Of a stretch of DNA of 63,560 nucleotides, positions 1-8,107 are shown in pieces; within the stretch, counting starts at the first letter, position 1; each line of letters opens with the position of its first letter. The notes under the pieces were generated by a model. The model did no database searches, was not told the origin of the DNA, and saw nothing but the letters and a program-made list of their open reading frames with translations. The translations under genes were made by a program, and so were the position numbers. This stretch comes from Desulfovirgula thermocuniculi DSM 16036 (GTDB lineage Bacteria; Bacillota; Desulfotomaculia; Desulfotomaculales; Desulfovirgulaceae), in NCBI RefSeq assembly GCF_000429345.1, contig NZ_KE386888.1:3478-67037 (forward strand). The letters run 5' to 3'.

Positions 1-728
1 GCCAGGCCGTAAAGAACGCTTTAAAGCTAAAGGAGCTCAACCCGCAGGCGAGGGTGTATGTGCTTTACCGGGACATCCGGGTGTATGGGTTAAACGAGCG
101 GTATTACACCCTGGCGCGGCAGAAGGGAGTTATCTTCATTCGCTACGACTTAGAAAGGAGGCCGGTGGTAGAGGCGGCGGGTGAAGGCTTGGCGGTCAGG
201 GTGCGCGACCATGTTTTGGGGGTGGAATTGGTCATAGAGCCGGACCTGGTGGTTTTGAGCACTGGGGTGGAGCCTGGGGAGGACAACGGGAGACTGAGCC
301 AGTTGTTCAAGGTGCCCCTGAGCAGCGACGGGTTTTTCCTGGAAGCGCACATGAAGCTGAGGCCGGTGGACTTTGCGGCGGAGGGGTTGTACTTATGTGG
401 TTTGGCCCATTCGCCCAAGCTGGTGGGTGAGTGCATAACCCAGGCCAACGCTGCGGCCATGCGGGCGGTGACGCTTCTGGCCAAGGAGCGCCTGGCCAAT
501 GTGGCCATAACGGCCACGGTTAACCCCCGGCGTTGCGTGGCCTGCGGGGTTTGCGTCAAGGTGTGCGACTACCAGGCCCGGAGTGTGGACCGCTTGCGCC
601 GGGTGGCGGAAGTCAACGAAGCCCTTTGCCAGGGCTGCGGGGCCTGTGTAGCCGCCTGTCCCAACGGGGCTTCGCAGCAGAAGGGGTTTGAGAAGGGACA
701 GTTGCTGGCCATGCTGGAAGCCGTTTAG
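1..728 (+). CDS. hdrA: HdrA-like heterodisulfide reductase subunit A, C-terminal part (cut by window start)
   Basis: The reading frame is open from base 3, so only about the last 241 residues are present. The visible part ends in two 4Fe-4S ferredoxin motifs (CVACGVCVKVC and CQGCGACVAAC). It is preceded by the end of the FAD-binding fold, including the stretch GLYLCGLAHSPK. HdrA is the flavin subunit that bifurcates electrons in soluble heterodisulfide-reductase complexes in the cytoplasm. The following mvhD, frhB/fdhB-like, hdrC and hdrB genes support this assignment. The full domain order cannot be judged because the N-terminus is outside the window. Confidence 0.85.
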   Translation, partial: QAVKNALKLKELNPQARVYVLYRDIRVYGLNERYYTLARQKGVIFIRYDLERRPVVEAAGEGLAVRVRDHVLGVELVIEPDLVVLSTGVEPGEDNGRLSQLFKVPLSSDGFFLEAHMKLRPVDFAAEGLYLCGLAHSPKLVGECITQANAAAMRAVTLLAKERLANVAITATVNPRRCVACGVCVKVCDYQARSVDRLRRVAEVNEALCQGCGACVAACPNGASQQKGFEKGQLLAMLEAV

Positions 729-755
729 AAATTCAGAATTTAGGAGGTTTTTACA

Positions 756-1253
756 ATGAGCGTAATGCTTTCTCAGCAGCCGTTGATGGGGCCGGCTCAA
801 GAAGAGGTGCAGGAGTCCGGCCTGAAAGCGGCAGCTTCTTTTGAACCCAAGATCATCGGCCTGGTTTGTAACTGGTGTGCATATGCCGGTGCCGATCTGG
901 CCGGGACTTCCCGCATACAGTACCCGCCCAATATCCGCCTGGTGCGGGTAATGTGCAGCGGCGCCGTAGACCCCTTGTATATCCTGCGCCCCCTCCTGAA
1001 CGGGGCCGACGGTGTGCTGGTGGGCGGGTGACACCCGGGGGACTGCCACTATGGTAGTGGCAATTATAAGGCCCGGCGGCGCATTGCCGCCCTGCGGGCC
1101 ATTTTAAAACAATTCGGTATAAACGAGGAGCGGGTGTGGTTCCGGTTTATCAGCGCTTCCGAAGGCAAGCGTTTTGCCGAAACGGTGCAGGAAATGGTTA
1201 GCGCGTTAAAAAAACTGGGTCCTAACCCTTTGCGCCACCGCTGGGACATTTGA
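756..1253 (+). CDS. mvhD: MvhD-type Fe-S subunit, selenocysteine-containing
   Basis: A 165-residue protein is obtained if the in-frame TGA at 1029-1031 is read as selenocysteine (residue 92). Before the TGA the frame gives typical MvhD sequence (GLVCNWCAYAGADLAG, VRVMCSGAVDP, DGVLVGG). After it the same frame continues with HPGDCHY, a basic stretch and FISASEGKRFAE, then stops at 1251-1253. Sec92-x4-Cys97 replaces the usual Cys pair of the 2Fe-2S site. MvhD carries electrons between a donor oxidoreductase and HdrA. The ATG at 756 follows the ribosome site TAGGAGG. A perfect hairpin 12 bases after the TGA supports recoding rather than a nonsense mutation. The methanogen homologue VhuD is a known selenoprotein. 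Confidence 0.9.
1029..1062 (+). promoter_or_regulatory. Sec codon and bacterial SECIS-like hairpin in mvhD
   Basis: TGA at 1029-1031 is followed, after 12 bases, by an 8-bp perfect stem: TGCCACTA at 1044-1051 and TAGTGGCA at 1055-1062. The loop is TGG. Bacterial SECIS elements are short stems just after the UGA with a G near the start of the apical loop, which this fits. The stem lies inside coding sequence, as expected for SelB-dependent insertion in bacteria. Confidence 0.8.
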
Positions 1254-1274
1254 AGTTTGTCGAGGGTGATAAAT

Positions 1275-2402
1275 GTGAAAACAGCTTTAATTAAAGTGAA
1301 TGGCGGTTCTCCACGGCAGGCTATCATAGACCTCTTCAAGGCCATGCTGGAACAGCGTATCGTGGATGCCCTGATTGTCCCTCAGGAAGTGCCGTCCCGC
1401 CGCATGGTGGTGCCCACCCTGGTGGTGTCCAGTGATGGGCTAGCCAGCGCCATTCCTTTTGCCCCGGTGGCCATTATCAATGCCGCCCGAGCGGTAAGCC
1501 GGCTGACAGCCACTGATCCAGGGTTCAAGGTGGGGGCTATTTTACGGCCCTGTGAAATACGGGCGCTGGTGGAAATTGCCAAATTGCGGCAGGCCACGCT
1601 GGAGCGGATCCTGATCATCGGTGTGGACTGCCTGGGCACTTTTGAACCAACCGATTATTATCACTTGACGGAAACAGGCCTGGATGTTGAGGCCTGGTTG
1701 GCCCAAGCTGCCAGTTCAGGTCAAGTGGCCCTGAACGGAACAAAAGTCAGGACGGCCTGCGCTATTTGCAACGCCATATCGCCCGTCGGTGCCCATTTAT
1801 CTCTGCACTGGGTGGGTTGCAATGTTAACGAGGAGCTTTATTTAACCTATGATGACAGCGCGGTGAACCTAGACGATCTCTTTGAGGCCGGCATTTTATG
1901 GCCGGGGGAATTGCCGCCGGCCAGGCAATCGCTGGTGGAATCACTACAGAAGCAGCGCCGGGAAGTGGAGGAACAATTGTGCGCTGATTTTGCCTCCCGG
2001 GTAGCCGACATCAATTGCTTGCTGGATGAACTGGCCTCGTGCATGGGGTGCCACAACTGCCGCAAGGTCTGTCCTATATGTGTTTGCCGTGAATGCATTT
2101 TTGAGAGCAACCTGTTTGAACATGAACCGGCAAAATACTTGCAGTGGGCTGCGGCTAGTGGGGCAATAAAACTGCCCGCCGATACCCTGCTTTACCACTT
2201 GACACGCATGCATCACATGGCCGTCAGTTGCGTGGGCTGCGGGCAGTGCGAAAGCGGTTGTCCTAGCAAGATTCCCTTGACCTTGCTTTTCCGCACCATC
2301 GGCAAAACGCTCCAGGATCTCTTTACCTATGTACCCGGCGCCAACGTGGGTGAGCCGCCTCCTTTGACCACTTATAAAGAGCATGAACTGGAACCCCGGT
2401 AG
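1275..2402 (+). CDS. FrhB/FdhB-like F420 hydrogenase/formate dehydrogenase beta-type Fe-S flavoprotein
   Basis: About 375 residues. The N-terminal half carries the FrhB/FdhB signature (GAILRPCEIRALVEIAKL, then IIGVDCLGTFEP). The C-terminal half has Cys clusters CMGCHNCRKVCPIC and CVGCGQCESGCP for 4Fe-4S centres. The GTG at 1275 is preferred because GAGGGTGA lies just upstream; a TTG at 1257 is possible. Proteins of this family pass electrons between a flavin and Fe-S clusters in F420-, formate- or NAD-linked enzymes. Its place between mvhD and hdrC suggests it is the electron entry or exit subunit of this Hdr complex. The actual donor cannot be read from the sequence. Confidence 0.75.
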   Translation: MKTALIKVNGGSPRQAIIDLFKAMLEQRIVDALIVPQEVPSRRMVVPTLVVSSDGLASAIPFAPVAIINAARAVSRLTATDPGFKVGAILRPCEIRALVEIAKLRQATLERILIIGVDCLGTFEPTDYYHLTETGLDVEAWLAQAASSGQVALNGTKVRTACAICNAISPVGAHLSLHWVGCNVNEELYLTYDDSAVNLDDLFEAGILWPGELPPARQSLVESLQKQRREVEEQLCADFASRVADINCLLDELASCMGCHNCRKVCPICVCRECIFESNLFEHEPAKYLQWAAASGAIKLPADTLLYHLTRMHHMAVSCVGCGQCESGCPSKIPLTLLFRTIGKTLQDLFTYVPGANVGEPPPLTTYKEHELEPR

Positions 2403-2435
2403 TCGTCCATGTCCGCTTTTGTGAGGTGAATTTTC

Positions 2436-3011
2436 ATGGCTACGGGCGTCTTAAACCTTCCGGCAGGGAAAGTGGAAGTGAATACAGGTTTTCTGGAAGA
2501 GGTGGCCCGGTTAAGCGGCCAGCCCCTGGAGCTCTGTTTCCAGTGCCAGAAGTGTACCTCCGGGTGTTATCTCACCCAGGACGGTGATTACGCCCCCAAC
2601 GAGATCGTGCGCTTAATTCAGTACGGAGCCCGGGAGGCGGTGTTGCAGAGCAAATCCATCTGGCTCTGCACGTCCTGCGAAACCTGTGGCCTGCGCTGCC
2701 CCAATGGCATCCGCATGGCAGAGGTTATGGACACGTTGAAGCAAATGGCCGTGGCCCGTGGTCTTGTTCCTGCCGGTGAGGTCAGTGCCCTGTTTCATGA
2801 GCTGTTTTTAAAGGAAATCCGGGCTATCGGCAGGGTACAGGAAGCAGTGCTGATGCTCAAGTTTAAACTGAAAACCGGCAACCTTTGGGAGGATATGGAT
2901 TTAGGCTGGCGGTTGTTCCGGCGGGGCAAGCTACCCCTTGTGCCGCGGCTGAAAAAGAACCCGGCGGTGCGGTGGGTCTTTGAGCGGGTCGCCGGGCAGG
3001 CCAACAATTAG
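2436..3011 (+). CDS. hdrC: HdrC-like heterodisulfide reductase subunit C
   Basis: 191 residues with two 4Fe-4S motifs near the N-terminus (CFQCQKCTSGC and CTSCETCGLRCP), the standard HdrC arrangement. HdrC relays electrons from HdrA to the catalytic HdrB. The start ATG at 2436 follows GAGGTGA. It is co-directional with its neighbours with gaps of about 35 bases, consistent with one operon. Length and motif spacing are normal for the family. Confidence 0.88.
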   Translation: MATGVLNLPAGKVEVNTGFLEEVARLSGQPLELCFQCQKCTSGCYLTQDGDYAPNEIVRLIQYGAREAVLQSKSIWLCTSCETCGLRCPNGIRMAEVMDTLKQMAVARGLVPAGEVSALFHELFLKEIRAIGRVQEAVLMLKFKLKTGNLWEDMDLGWRLFRRGKLPLVPRLKKNPAVRWVFERVAGQANN

Positions 3012-3046
3012 GCAACCCATAAATTTCCTGGAAGAGGTGGCGTCAT

Positions 3047-3898
3047 ATGCAATACAGCTATTATCCCGGTTGCTCCCTGGAAGCCACCGGGGTGGAATAC
3101 AACCTTTCCACCCGGGCAGTAGCTGCGGCGCTGGGGGTGGAATTGGTGGAGTTGCCCGGCTGGACCTGCTGCGGTTCCTCCTCGGCCCACGCGGTGAATA
3201 AAGACCTGGCCTTGGGATTGGCGGCTCACAATATTGCCCTGGCTCAGGAGCACGGCCGGGACCTGGTGGTGCCCTGTGCGGCCTGTTATACCCGGCTGTC
3301 CAAAGCGGACTACCAGATGAGGCACGACCCGCAGGAAAGGGTGCGGGGGGAGAAGCTGGCCGGGTTTACCTATACGGGCGAAATAACAGTCTACTCCTTC
3401 CTGGAAGTGGTAAAGGATCACATAGGCACCGAAATGATTGCCCGGGCGGTGCAGCGGCCGCTGACCGGCTTAAAGGTGGCCTGTTACTACGGGTGCCTTT
3501 TGGTGCGCCCGCCGGAGGTGCGTCCCTTTGACCGGGCTGAAGATCCCGTCTCCTTGGACGAGGTGGTGGCAGCGCTGGGGGCAGAGCCGGTTTCCTGGTC
3601 CTATAAAACCACCTGCTGCGGTGCGGGGCTTTCCCTCACCCGGCCGGCGGTGGTGAAGCGCCAGGTGGACCGCCTCCTGGCTGCCGCCCGGGAGGCCGGG
3701 GCCGAGGCCCTGGTCACCGCCTGCCCCCTTTGCCAGAACAACCTGGAGATGCGACGGCCGGCTACGGAAAGCCTCCCCGTATTTTACTTTACGGAGCTGA
3801 TAGGCTTGGCTCTCGGGCTGGGCGAGGCCCGTGCCTGGCTGAAAAAGCACCTGGTCGATCCTCTCAACCTATTACAAAAGCTTTCCCTTGCCGTTTGA
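3047..3898 (+). CDS. hdrB: HdrB-like heterodisulfide reductase subunit B
   Basis: 283 residues with two cysteine-rich CCG domains. The first has CSLEA, TCCGSSSA and CAACYTRL. The second has YYGCLL, TCCGAGLSL and ACPLCQNNLE. In HdrB such domains bind non-cubane Fe-S clusters that reduce the disulfide substrate. In organisms without coenzyme M/B heterodisulfide the true acceptor is unknown, and the family can work in other directions. The ATG at 3047 is preceded by GAAGAGGTGG. It is the last gene of the hdrA-mvhD-frhB/fdhB-hdrCB operon. Confidence 0.88.
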   Translation: MQYSYYPGCSLEATGVEYNLSTRAVAAALGVELVELPGWTCCGSSSAHAVNKDLALGLAAHNIALAQEHGRDLVVPCAACYTRLSKADYQMRHDPQERVRGEKLAGFTYTGEITVYSFLEVVKDHIGTEMIARAVQRPLTGLKVACYYGCLLVRPPEVRPFDRAEDPVSLDEVVAALGAEPVSWSYKTTCCGAGLSLTRPAVVKRQVDRLLAAAREAGAEALVTACPLCQNNLEMRRPATESLPVFYFTELIGLALGLGEARAWLKKHLVDPLNLLQKLSLAV

Positions 3899-3938
3899 TG
3901 GTTGCCGGCGCCTTATTCTCGGCGGCGCAAAAAGGAGC

Positions 3939-3960
3939 GGGAGGGGCACTTGCCTCTCCC
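3939..3960 (-). terminator. Terminator hairpin downstream of cotJC
   Basis: Arms GGGAGGGGCA (3939-3948) and TGCCTCTCCC (3951-3960) form a strong hairpin. On the minus strand it is followed by GCTCC and a run of T, so it would stop transcription of the cotJ operon. No T run follows on the plus strand. Confidence 0.6.
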
Positions 3961-3968
3961 GTATCCAT

Positions 3969-4541
3969 TTAAAAAATCTTCTTCCTGGCCATTTCCTCCT
4001 GTACGTCGTTTAGTGCCTCGCCGAAGCGCTGGAAATGCACCACTTCCCTTTCCCTCAAAAAACGCAGGGTGTCCTTTACGCCGGGGTCGTCGGTAAGGCG
4101 TATGAGGCGCTCGTACGTAGCCCTGGCCTTCTGCTCGGCGGCCAGGTTTTCGTGGAGGTCGGCCACCGGGTCGCCCGTGGCCTGGATGTAGGCTGCTGTC
4201 CACGGCACGCCGTTGGCATCTGCCGGGTAAACCGCCTGGTCGTGCAGGGCAAAGTAAGAGCCGAGGCCCTCCCGGCGCAGCTGCTCGGGGGTGGCTCCCT
4301 GCAGTAAGCGGTAGATCATGGTGCCGATGATCTCCCAGTGGGCCAGCTCTTCGGTGCCGATGTCTGTGAGGAGGCCTTTTGCCTTATTGGTGGGCATGGT
4401 GTAGCGCTGCGTGAGATAGCGCACGGCAGCGGAGAGCTCGGAGTCCGGCCCGCCGTACTGGGCCATGAGAAACTTGGCCATGCGCAGGTCCCTGTTATAA
4501 ACCCTCACCGGGTACTGCAGCTTCTTTTCGTAAAGCCACAT
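3969..4541 (-). CDS. cotJC: Spore coat protein CotJC (manganese-catalase family)
   Basis: 190 residues beginning MWLYEKKLQYPV, a hallmark of CotJC. It keeps the ferritin-like metal ligands of manganese catalases (the ELAHWEI helix and a later EREVVHFQRFGE helix). CotJC is an inner spore coat component with a di-manganese catalase fold. It is the third gene of cotJABC on the minus strand. Length is normal for the family. Confidence 0.93.
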   Translation of the reverse strand: MWLYEKKLQYPVRVYNRDLRMAKFLMAQYGGPDSELSAAVRYLTQRYTMPTNKAKGLLTDIGTEELAHWEIIGTMIYRLLQGATPEQLRREGLGSYFALHDQAVYPADANGVPWTAAYIQATGDPVADLHENLAAEQKARATYERLIRLTDDPGVKDTLRFLREREVVHFQRFGEALNDVQEEMARKKIF

Positions 4542-4574
4542 AACCGCATCCCGTCCCTTTCCTTACGTGGCTGG

Positions 4575-4832
4575 TTAGTATTGCACTTCCCAGGGCCACG
4601 GCTCTTCAATCCAGCGCCACCTGTGCTCCACGGGTGAGGAGCCGTATGCCGCCAGAGGGCCGTACGTGCGTTCGTAATGTGCCTTTAGCTGGTTGAGCCG
4701 CTCGGCAACCGTGTTGTAGTCGTTTAAGGGCTCCTGCTCGCCGGGGTGAGTATCAAGGTAAAGAGTAAGCTCAACGGCCACGAACTCCAGGGCCTGGATT
4801 TCGCGTAGCATTTGAGCCTGCTTCGGATCCAT
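4575..4832 (-). CDS. cotJB: Spore coat protein CotJB
   Basis: 85 residues, rich in acidic and aromatic residues, starting MDPKQAQMLREIQALEFVAV and ending in WRWIEEPWPWEVQY. Both are typical of CotJB. It acts with CotJC in the coat. The ATG is preceded on the minus strand by GGGGAGG. It lies 33 bases before cotJC. Confidence 0.9.
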   Translation of the reverse strand: MDPKQAQMLREIQALEFVAVELTLYLDTHPGEQEPLNDYNTVAERLNQLKAHYERTYGPLAAYGSSPVEHRWRWIEEPWPWEVQY

Positions 4833-4861
4833 GGTTTTTTCCTCCCCAGAAAAGCTGAAGG

Positions 4862-5074
4862 TTAATACGGGTAGGGGCTGTAAAGCTCCGGGAACAAGGT
4901 GCCTTTTTCCAGCGCCTCACCGGGGCTGTATATTTTGCCGTAGCGCTGCCAGGGCACGTAGGCCTGGGCCAGCTCCACCGGCGGGTAATAGGCCGCGACG
5001 TGTGCCTCCGGGACCGCCGCCTGGGCAAGACCGGCCTTTGTTTCCTGGGAAGCCGCTTCCTTCGGGCTGCTCAT
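4862..5074 (-). CDS. cotJA: Spore coat protein CotJA
   Basis: About 70 residues with the CotJA pattern (VELAQAYVPWQRYGKIYSP then LEKGTLFPELYSPY). It associates with the coat surface and is needed for CotJC assembly in Bacillus. The ATG at 5074 is chosen because AAAGGGGG lies 8 bases upstream; an ATG at 5098 would add eight residues without a clear ribosome site. First gene of cotJABC. Expression in the mother cell is expected from the family, but I could not fix a SigE promoter. Confidence 0.85.
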   Translation of the reverse strand: MSSPKEAASQETKAGLAQAAVPEAHVAAYYPPVELAQAYVPWQRYGKIYSPGEALEKGTLFPELYSPYPY

Positions 5075-5332
5075 ACCTGGAACCCCCTTTGCATTCATCT
5101 ACCAAACATACTATGTTATGGTAGCCCGTAAGGGCACAGTTTGGCACGGCCTGTAAGAAACTACCTTTTGCGGGGGCTTATAAATTTGGGGCATAGGGTA
5201 AACGCTTTAGATAGGGTCATGGTCCTCAATTTCGCCTAAGTTTAGCTTTCGCTCGGCTCAGCTTGCTTCCGGGCCAAATCCAGCTTCCAAAGTAAGGGAT
5301 AATCCGTGGGAGGGGGGAAGTGTTTCTCCGGA

Positions 5333-6007
5333 GTGAAAAATGTTTCGCTGCTAAGGCTGGCGGCCCTCACGGCTTTTTTTTGCCTCTCCTGCGGCCTTGC
5401 AGGCGCCGGAGCCGGTTCTCCTTTGAGCGGGCGGGTGGTGGTCATCGATCCCGGGCACGGTGGGGATGATCCCGGTGCCCTGGGGTGTCACGGGATTGTG
5501 GAAAAGGATGTGGCCATGGAAATTGCCAGGAAGGTGGCTCTTGCCTTCAGGGAGGCGGGGGCGCAGGTTGTCCTGACCCGCGACGGGGACCTGGACCCGG
5601 AGGGCAGGAGGGTAGAAATACGCGATTTGCCCCGGCGGGTGGAGCTGGCCAACAGGTGCAGGGCCCATCTTTTTTTAAGCATTCACCTGAATCACTTCAG
5701 CGAGCCCGATGAGTACGGCGCCCAGGTGTTTTACCAGTGCGGGTCGGTGGAAGGTAGGAAGCTGGCGGAGGCCATCCAGGCCGAGTTGAACCGCCACCTG
5801 GTTGACGTGGGACGCCAGGCCCTTGGAGGGGACTTTTACGTGTGCCGGAACGCCCGCATGCCGGCAGTTATTGTGGAGGTGGGGTTTTTAAGCCACGAGG
5901 AGGAATCCAGGCGATTGACCGATCCGGAGTACCAGGAGCGGGCTGCCAGGGCCATCCTGGAAGGCGTGGCCAGGTACCTTCAGGGCAACCGGGAGGAGGT
6001 GAGGTAA
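5333..6007 (+). CDS. cwlD: N-acetylmuramoyl-L-alanine amidase, CwlD-like
   Basis: About 224 residues. An N-terminal hydrophobic segment is followed by an Amidase_3 domain. The zinc ligands are recognisable in VVVIDPGHGGDDPG, FLSIHLNH and VIVEVGFLSHEEE. CwlD cleaves stem peptides from spore cortex glycan, the first step in making muramic-delta-lactam. The GTG at 5333 is chosen with GAGGGGGGAAG upstream; a GTG at 5306 is also open. The neighbouring peptidoglycan and sporulation genes support a cortex role. A vegetative amidase role is less likely but not excluded. Confidence 0.82.
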   Translation: MKNVSLLRLAALTAFFCLSCGLAGAGAGSPLSGRVVVIDPGHGGDDPGALGCHGIVEKDVAMEIARKVALAFREAGAQVVLTRDGDLDPEGRRVEIRDLPRRVELANRCRAHLFLSIHLNHFSEPDEYGAQVFYQCGSVEGRKLAEAIQAELNRHLVDVGRQALGGDFYVCRNARMPAVIVEVGFLSHEEESRRLTDPEYQERAARAILEGVARYLQGNREEVR

Positions 6008-6035
6008 GCTGCGCGGCCTTTTCCTTGGAGGCATC

Positions 6036-6890
6036 TTGCTTTTGCCCCTCATGCTGGGCATCCTCTCGCTACGCTCTTCAACCCCTGCCGCGCGGGAGGT
6101 GGACTACTTCCCCCTGAAAAGGCAGGTGGAAGAGTTTGTGCAGGGTAAAGGGGCAACCTTTGCCGTTTACTTTGAAGACCTGGCTACGGGAAAAGGCTTC
6201 GGCATAAACGAGGACAAGCCCATGGTGGCCGCCAGCACGGTTAAGCTCCCCATGGCCTTGTACATCAACGAGCAGGTGGTGCAGGGGAAAATGCGCTGGA
6301 GCGATCGGGTGGCTTACAGCCGAGATACTGACTACGAAGAAGGCTCGGGGGTGCTACGCTACGAGGCCAGGGACGGCGATACGTACTCGCTACGCCTTTT
6401 GACCAACCTGGCCATAACCATTAGCGATAATGTGGCCTTCCGCATGCTGGCCAGGCACGTGGGGCGGGACAACTTTATTGCTTACATGAAGGAGCTGGGT
6501 GGTAAGACCGTTTACCCGGAAGGCAAGAACTTGACCACCGCCAGGGACCTGGCCGTCTACGTACGGGCCACCCTGGACTTTGCCCGCCGACACCCGCAGG
6601 AGGGGGGGCGGTTGCTGGACGATCTGGCGCACACCGCCTTTCACTTCGGGCTACCGGGCATGCTGCCTCCCGATGTGCCAGTGGCCCACAAAGAGGGAGA
6701 CCTGGAGGGCATAGCCAATGACTGCGGGGTGGTCTTCTGCCACCGGCCATACATCCTGGTAGTTTTAACTAGTGGGGTCAGGGATGTACGGGAGGGCTTC
6801 CGGGACATTGCGGCAATCAGCAAAATGGCCTACGACTTCCAGCAGGGGTTGCCGCCTGCAGAAGTCTATCCTTACTGGAAGGGTAACTGA
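6036..6890 (+). CDS. Secreted class A beta-lactamase-like serine hydrolase
   Basis: About 284 residues in a penicillin-recognising serine hydrolase fold. Visible motifs are S-T-V-K in AASTVKLPMAL, SDN in ITISDNVAF, and K-E-G-D in place of KTG. An N-terminal hydrophobic stretch suggests export. The TTG at 6036 has GGAGG four bases upstream; a CTG at 6009, just after GGAGGTGAGG, would give a better signal peptide (MRGLFLGG...), so the start is uncertain. It lies between cwlD and dacF, which suggests a role in cell-wall or cortex peptidoglycan rather than antibiotic resistance, but this is inference. Confidence 0.75.
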   Translation: MLLPLMLGILSLRSSTPAAREVDYFPLKRQVEEFVQGKGATFAVYFEDLATGKGFGINEDKPMVAASTVKLPMALYINEQVVQGKMRWSDRVAYSRDTDYEEGSGVLRYEARDGDTYSLRLLTNLAITISDNVAFRMLARHVGRDNFIAYMKELGGKTVYPEGKNLTTARDLAVYVRATLDFARRHPQEGGRLLDDLAHTAFHFGLPGMLPPDVPVAHKEGDLEGIANDCGVVFCHRPYILVVLTSGVRDVREGFRDIAAISKMAYDFQQGLPPAEVYPYWKGN

Positions 6891-6905
6891 GGGAGGGCTG
6901 AAAGG

Positions 6906-8069
6906 GTGTTAAGGAGAAAATTTTTGCTCTGCGCCGCGCTCTTCTTATTCCTTTTCTACGGCACCGCCGTCCCGCTTTGGGCCCAAGAAGCTGCCACGAC
7001 CGGTATCGACCTGAATGCGGAGGCGGCGGTGCTCATGGAGGCTCACGGGGGAAAGGTGCTGTGGGCCAAAAACCCGGATAAGGAACTGCCCATGGCCAGC
7101 GTGACCAAGATCATGACCCTGCTGCTGGCCGTGGAGGCGGTCGAGCAAGGAAAGGCGAGCCTTGAGGAACGGGTGGTGGCCAGCGAAAACGCCTGGGAGA
7201 TGGGCGGCTCGCAGATTTACCTGGAGCCCGGCGAGGAGTTTAGCTTGAAGGAGATGCTCATTGCCGTGGCTGTAGGTTCGGCCAACGATGCCAGTGTGGC
7301 CGTGGCCGAGCACCTCATGGGCAGTGAAGAGGCTTTCGTGGAGGCCATGAACCGGCGGGTGCAGGAAATGGGCTTAAAGCACACCCGCTTTGCCAACTGC
7401 ACGGGGTTGCCGGCCAAGGGGCATTATACATCCGCCTACGATATGGCGGTCATCCTGAGGGAAGCTCTGAAATATCCCCTCTTCCGCCAGCTCTCCTCCA
7501 TCTACGAGTACGACTTAAGGGGAGGGAAGTTCAAGCTCTGGAATACCAACAAGCTTTTAAAGTGGTACCAGGGAGTGGACGCGGGCAAAACGGGGTGGAC
7601 CACTGAGGCCAAGTATTGCCTGGCCTCATCGGCGGAGAGGGACGGACTGCGGCTAATTGCGGTGGTGCTGGGGGTTCCCGAGCCCAGGGGTCACTTCCGC
7701 GAGTCCATAAAGCTCTACAATTACGGCTTTGCCCGTTACAGGGCCGTCAACCTCCTGCCGGCAGGCGCAGTGGTGGCCAGCTTGCCCGTGGAAAAAGGCG
7801 TTCCCCCGGAGGTGGAAGTTGTAACGGCCGAGCGGGTGGCGGTGGTGGTGCCCAGGGGAGAGGAGCGGGGATTTACCACCACCTACGAGTTGCCGCCCAG
7901 GTTGAAGGCTCCCCTGGCGCAGCATCAGGCGGTGGGCTACTGCGTGGTGCAAAAAGGGGGCCAGGAGGTGCACCGCGTGCCCCTTCTGGCCGGTCGGGAA
8001 GTTAAAAGGGCCAGCTTCCTGCAGCAGGTAAACCGCGTTTTAAACCGGGTGTACGGCCCGGGCAGGTAA
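6906..8069 (+). CDS. dacF: D-alanyl-D-alanine carboxypeptidase, DacF/DacB type
   Basis: 387 residues with a signal peptide (hydrophobic residues 6-26) and a peptidase S11 domain. Catalytic motifs are S65-V-T-K68, S125-A-N127 and K230-T-G232. A C-terminal beta-rich PBP5_C-type domain follows. The enzyme trims the terminal D-Ala of peptidoglycan pentapeptides. In spore formers DacF sits next to spoIIA, and here spoIIAA begins about 1 kb downstream. GTG start at 6906. Transcription ends at a strong hairpin at 8076. Confidence 0.9.
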   Translation: MLRRKFLLCAALFLFLFYGTAVPLWAQEAATTGIDLNAEAAVLMEAHGGKVLWAKNPDKELPMASVTKIMTLLLAVEAVEQGKASLEERVVASENAWEMGGSQIYLEPGEEFSLKEMLIAVAVGSANDASVAVAEHLMGSEEAFVEAMNRRVQEMGLKHTRFANCTGLPAKGHYTSAYDMAVILREALKYPLFRQLSSIYEYDLRGGKFKLWNTNKLLKWYQGVDAGKTGWTTEAKYCLASSAERDGLRLIAVVLGVPEPRGHFRESIKLYNYGFARYRAVNLLPAGAVVASLPVEKGVPPEVEVVTAERVAVVVPRGEERGFTTTYELPPRLKAPLAQHQAVGYCVVQKGGQEVHRVPLLAGREVKRASFLQQVNRVLNRVYGPGR

Positions 8070-8075
8070 AAAAAA

Positions 8076-8107
8076 GAGGTGCTCCGGTAAACGGGGCACC
8101 TCCTTTT
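8076..8107. terminator. Bidirectional terminator between dacF and speE-like gene
   Basis: The stem is GAGGTGCTCCG (8076-8086) with CGGGGCACCTC (8092-8102) and loop GTAAA. It is flanked by an A run before and CTTTTATT after, so it can end transcription from both converging genes. Confidence 0.85.

Noticed and set aside
756-1031. mvhD as a truncated 91-residue gene or pseudogene
   Set aside because: The frame continues as conserved MvhD after the TGA and a SECIS-like hairpin follows, so Sec recoding explains it better.
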